From NCBI GenBank assembly GCA_003427395.1, contig BFEA01000245.1:1773373-1794254 (forward strand): a stretch of 20,882 nucleotides of DNA, written 5' to 3'. The notes beneath the pieces are model-generated. The model was given only the letters and a program-made list of their open reading frames with translations. It was not told where the DNA came from and did no database searches. How positions within the stretch are numbered: position 1 is the stretch's first letter; each line of letters opens with the position of its first letter. A program made the translations under genes and the position numbers. Shown one piece after another: positions 18,013 to 20,882 of this stretch. This DNA comes from Chara braunii. Its lineage: Eukaryota; Streptophyta; Charophyceae; Charales; Characeae.

Positions 18013-18721
18013 GTTTGTCGAGCGCCGGCGGGAGAGACTACCCCTTTAGACAAGCGGGGGGTCCTTAGCCTGGTTCCGAGCGTCGGAGGGGTCCCTGATT
18101 GGAGGAGGTTGGAAGGTGGAGAAATCACGGTCGGAGGATATTTCATGTGGATAGAGTCGGAGGAGGTAAGAACGGAAGCAACTGAGGTGTATCTCAAAAT
18201 CACCGCAATAATCTTCGTCGAGCCTGGTGCATGGACAAAGGTTGTCGTGCCCCTGGTCTTAGGCCAAGGGGGTGGGCTGGAGCTATTGATCCAAGAAGCA
18301 AGGGAAGTGAGGAGGAGGTGGATAGTTAGGACCCGGAGGAGGTTTAGCTTCGTGGCGATAGAGGAGGAGAGGTTCGCTCGGGCAGGCGAGCTCCCAAGGT
18401 CGGGTTATCCGGTGATCGCAAGGGCCCCGGGCTTTGTGTTCTTGAGCACGGACGAGGAGAAGGTAGTCAAACTCTTGGAGAGAGGGAGAGGATTAGGCCT
18501 ACCATTTATAGCCCTGTAGGTACTGTACACTCACTGTGTCGATCAGGGAATCCCTCCTCGAGGGAAACTTTGGGGCAATTTTTAGGAGGCTTGGGTCTCT
18601 GGAAAAGTCGGTCGTCCTCTCGCCTGAGAAGTATCGCGAGTGGGTCTTCAAAACGACATCGGTAGATGGGAAGGTTTGCGCTCAGCGAAAACGGGGTAGT
18701 AGGGATGATAGAGGCCGGTGA
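18013..18721 (+). pseudogene. Array unit C: family member with TAG and a one-base frameshift
   Basis: Open from 18013 (after TAA) to TAG 18517-18519; no good ATG remains, so the start is lost or further upstream. The sequence GGEITVGGYFMWIES corresponds to KGEDIREGAYVWVRA of unit D, and FARAGELP to FAEPGEVP. Directly after the TAG the same frame reads LYTHCVDQGIPPR against LYTRCVDAGVPPR in D, 10 of 13 identical. Homology then moves to the +1 frame (AIFRRLGSLEK against PIFQRLREFEA) and continues to TGA 18721; one extra base in the ctttgggg run at 18569-18574 accounts for this. The 3' end overlaps unit D's start by 56 bp. Confidence 0.6.
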
Positions 18722-19400
18722 CGAAGGCCAGGTCTTGATCCCTGGGGACCCCCGCGTGACTCCCTACTGGTTGAGTGTTGAGAAGGGAGAGGACATCAGA
18801 GAGGGTGCATACGTGTGGGTCCGGGCTCGGTGACTTACCTGGAAGGAAGGAATAGCAAGGGGAGGATCGCTGCGCCTAGGGCGGTTCCTCGAGGTCCAGG
18901 CTAAAGTCTTCTTGGACGAAGACACGTGGACCGAGGTTTGCAGGGGCTTAGTGACTAAGCTAGACACTTATACGGGGTATCTCGAATCCGCTAGGAAGGT
19001 AGCAAACGACTTGGTCCTGACAGATTATGAAGAGGGGACATTCAAATCGTGGATTGAAGTGTCCTTCGCCGAGCCGGGCGAGGTTCCACACGCCTCCAAG
19101 GTTCTCCACGCGGGGTTGCCTGACTTCCTGGCACGGTCACTCTTAAGGGACTCGGAAGGGAGAGTGGTAGAGGTACTCCGAGCCGCGCTACGATCCGGGG
19201 TACGGACACGAGGGCTATTTTGGCTCTACACTCGGTGTGTCGACGCTGGGGTTCCCCCGAGGAGAGAGTTGGTGCCTATATTCCAAAGATTGAGAGAATT
19301 TGAGGCAGTGAGGGCTCTCGTGGCCGATGTCCGGTACGCCCGCCTCTTTGGGGAGGAACAAGTGACTAACCGGAGAGAGTACGAAGCCCGGACGAGGTGA
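18666..19400 (+). pseudogene. Array unit D: 244-codon frame with one internal TGA
   Basis: ATG 18666 to TGA 19398-19400 is one continuous frame except for TGA at 18831-18833 (codon 56), within VWVRAR-stop-LTWKEG. Homology to units P and C continues on both sides of the stop, so the ORF was a single gene. Features in order: GVVGMIEAG near residue 10, the GAYVWVR strand (48-54), DTWTEV (about 85), an amphipathic charged centre, GEVP and LPDFLARSLL, then LFWLYTRCVDAGVPPR and a charged helical C-terminus. No signal peptide or membrane segment. The stop could be a nonsense mutation (CGA or TGG to TGA) or a leaky stop; decay is more likely given broken neighbours. The terminating TGATG overlaps the ATG of the next unit. 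No known domain recognised. Confidence 0.6.
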
Positions 19401-20152
19401 TGATAAGGGGAATCCCCGGAATTCTTTGGGCTTCGATAGAGCCTATAGGAGGGGCAGGGGAAGTCGTTTACATCACGTTACCAAAGGCAAGCCAAGCGGG
19501 TCCCACAAGAACTGTTCTAAGGGAAGTGCCCGAAATCCGCCGATGGAAGGCGTTCATTCGGTTGTCGGTGACTGGTGAGGAGGGGTTGGTGATCGGGGAA
19601 GCCAAGATATTCCTTTCGAAGGAGGGTTTCCTAGAGGTAGTCCGGAATTTGAAGCTGGGGGGAGACCCGCTCTTAGACGCGCGAGCGGTACGAGACCGTC
19701 TGGAGAGACTAGTGGAGGAGGTGAATCCTCGAGAGAGGGGCCGAAGGATACATCAAGTAACATACGCGGGGTGAGAAGAGGTACCGCTATTTGTCGACAG
19801 TGACCCCGTAGGAGTCCCCCGTTTCATCCTTGAACGGGTCTACCCCTCCGAAGAGGTCAAGAGAGCCGTGGAGCGTAGGATCTCGATCTTGAACCAATTT
19901 CGGTTCACGAGGTCGGACCTGCACTCCCTGCTAACGCAGTGCCTACGAAATCCATACCAGGACAGTTGGTCGTCAGTAGAGGGTCTGGGCTACGCATCCG
20001 AGGGTTGGGGCCAACACGTGAGGGTGTCGACCATCTCGTGGAGGTACTTGGGAAAGATCTATGAGGCATGGTTAGAAGGATTGAACCCCTCAGATCTCAT
20101 TCGGATCGCAATTGAGTGCCGGCGAAGGAACTTGAGGCATGAGCGAGCCTGA
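19400..20152 (+). pseudogene. Array unit E: 250-codon frame with one internal TGA
   Basis: ATG 19400 shares one base with the stop of unit D (GTG 19397 is an alternative start for a prokaryote-like system). The frame runs to TGA 20150-20152 with a single TGA at 19772-19774 (codon 125). It aligns to unit D end to end: GIPGILWASIEP to ENGVVGMIEA, AKIFLSKEGFLEVV to AKVFLDEDTWTEVC, and across the stop TYAG-stop-EEVP to SFAEPGEVP, then GVPRFI to GLPDFL and HSLLTQC to FWLYTRC. The stop falls at a variable position (Pro in D, Asp in P, Ala in C). The product is soluble-looking, with a long charged helical C-terminus. Function unknown. Confidence 0.6.
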
Positions 20153-20339
20153 CACCAGAGCACTGATGGGATTAGAGAGGGTAAGGGCAAAAGTGTATAG
20201 AATCTTGACCCTTTGATGGGAAGAGGAGAGAAGAGCAGGGTCAAGGTCTTTGCGCAAGATCAAGTTACTTGAGGCAGTCACGGTTAGGATCTTCGAGCAG
20301 TTAAAGGAGGAGCTGCTTCGGGGGGAAAGATCGGCATGA
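20139..20339 (+). pseudogene. Array unit G: 66-codon frame with one internal TGA
   Basis: ATG 20139 lies inside the last codons of unit E (14-bp overlap) and the frame ends at TGA 20337-20339, with an in-frame TGA at 20214-20216 (codon 26). It is predicted to be a charged helix (LERVRAKVYRIL before the stop, then RIFEQLKEELLRGER). Its end resembles the end of unit E (IRIAIECRRRNLRHERA), so it may be the remaining C-terminal part of a family copy with the middle deleted. It is too short for confident homology. Confidence 0.4.
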
Positions 20340-20521
20340 GAACTACCTACACCTCTAACTCGATAACCTGGAAATTGGAGACGCGTGACGACGGGCCCGA
20401 GGTCAAAATAGAATGAGGAGTGGAGCTTAGCCTGGGTCTTGGAGAAGACCGAGTAGCGCGAGCCAAAAAGGAGTTCCTCGTCGAGGTCCGGAGACTAGCT
20501 TTGTGGAAAAGGAGGTATTGA
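20336..20521 (+). pseudogene. Array unit H: central part of a family member, one internal TGA
   Basis: The ATG at 20336 overlaps the stop of unit G in an ATGA junction. 61 codons to TGA 20519-20521, with TGA at 20414-20416 (codon 27). SITWKLE and the following EVKIE-stop-GVELSLG pattern resemble FMWIESE...TEVYLKITAIIFVEPG of unit C, so this appears to be the VW-strand region without the normal N-terminal 45 residues. The frame is the same as that of the next small ORF, which continues the family alignment. Confidence 0.4.
20510..20515 (+). promoter_or_regulatory. AGGAGG, Shine-Dalgarno-like hexamer
   Basis: Lies nine bases before ATG 20525 and inside the last codons of unit H (Arg-Arg). GAGG also precedes the ATGs at 19400 and 20139. 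In purine-rich coding DNA this can arise by chance, so it is only suggestive of prokaryote-style translation in the ancestor. Confidence 0.2.
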
Positions 20522-20524
20522 ACC

Positions 20525-20674
20525 ATGTTAGCTAGGTTTTCGGTTTTTATTAAAGAAGCGAGAGGAGTGCGGTTCTCTAGAACGTGGAGAGACTCCTTGT
20601 TAGAAGTCGAGAGAAAATTTGAGGAAAGAGTCTTTGTTAGAAGTCGAGAGAACCTGGTTGAGGCGCGTTTCTAG
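20525..20674 (+). pseudogene. Array unit I: continuation of unit H, truncated
   Basis: 49 codons from ATG 20525 to TAG 20672-20674, separated from unit H only by TGA and one codon and in the same frame. ARFSVFIKEARG aligns with RRFSFVAIEEER of unit C, which follows the region represented in H, so H and I are two parts of one family copy. A 19-bp perfect direct repeat (20597-20615 and 20634-20652, 37 bp apart) disrupts its end, and the array seems to finish here. Confidence 0.35.
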
Positions 20675-20722
20675 GATAGGTCGGGGGAATACGATAGGGC
20701 TTTGCATCGGACGCTGCTCTTA

Positions 20723-20882
20723 TCTTGTTCATACTTAGTGTAATATTCCGGTTGATCTTTCCTCTATGTGCATGTGCTTTCCATCTCGTCTAGCATCTCT
20801 TGTCTTGTTCATACTTAGTGTAATGTTCCGGTTGATCTTCCCCCTATGTGCATGTGCTTTCCATCTAGTCTAGCATCTCTTG
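20723..20882. repeat. 80-bp tandem repeat, two copies, reaching the window edge
   Basis: tcttgttcatacttagtgta begins at 20723 and 20803 and the copies differ at only a few positions (taatattccg/taatgttccg, ctttcctc/cttccccc, tctcgtc/tctagtc). The second copy ends exactly at the window end, so the array probably continues. No coding frame. Confidence 0.9.

Noticed and set aside
17532-18203. 223-codon minus-strand frame, the longest uninterrupted frame in the window
   Set aside because: It lies opposite units P and C, whose plus-strand translations align with units D and E. Purine-rich coding strands rich in Arg and Gly codons leave long stop-free antisense frames. It has no motif of its own.
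18666-20521. Genome-wide UGA-as-tryptophan code
   Set aside because: TGG is the normal Trp codon throughout these units and TGA also ends D, E and G at equivalent positions, so a full recoding does not fit.
16587-20674. U-to-C RNA editing (as in hornwort and fern organelles) restoring the stops
   Set aside because: It could convert TGA, TAG and TAA but not repair the frameshifts in P and C, and the surroundings look nuclear.

Overview
The window looks like nuclear DNA of a eukaryote, most likely a plant or streptophyte alga. It holds long (GA), (CT) and (CA) microsatellites, A/T homopolymers, minisatellites, inverted repeats and a broken Ty3/gypsy chromovirus pol fragment of the kind common in bryophyte, lycophyte and algal genomes. 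This is inference; no conserved housekeeping gene is present to place the organism. No rRNA, tRNA or CRISPR was recognised.

Layout. 1-1745 is repeat-rich and non-coding: a 31-bp minisatellite, an 18-bp perfect palindrome, microsatellites and a nest of inverted repeats built on GAATGAATCTTCCC. 2299-3655 (minus strand) is a decayed chromovirus integrase plus chromodomain. 3660-9190 is AT-rich with almost no coding capacity; a dispersed repeat at 7338-7530 matches one at 1551-1745 on the other side of the gypsy relic. 9199-10918 carries several small ORFs of doubtful status. 10919-12900 shows nothing. From about 12.9 kb the sequence becomes GC-richer, with a purine-rich plus strand. Here lie Arg- and Asp/Glu-rich ORFs (13.3-13.7 kb), a satellite with a 74/148-bp period (13.97-14.54 kb) and an intact 198-codon ORF with a 30-residue internal repeat and acidic tail (15382-15978).

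The main discovery is at 16.5-20.7 kb. At least six adjacent plus-strand units turn out, when their translations are aligned by eye, to be diverged members of one unrecognised protein family of about 245-250 residues. Neighbours overlap head to tail by a few bases, as in a bacterial operon or compact viral genome. Nearly all are broken by single in-frame stops or small frameshifts, yet homology continues directly across each break. I read this as a decaying tandem array that came from a polycistronic element, perhaps an integrated virus, plasmid or prokaryotic insert. I cannot name the family, and readthrough or recoding of the in-frame UGA codons is a weaker alternative. The window ends in a tandem pair of 80-bp repeats.
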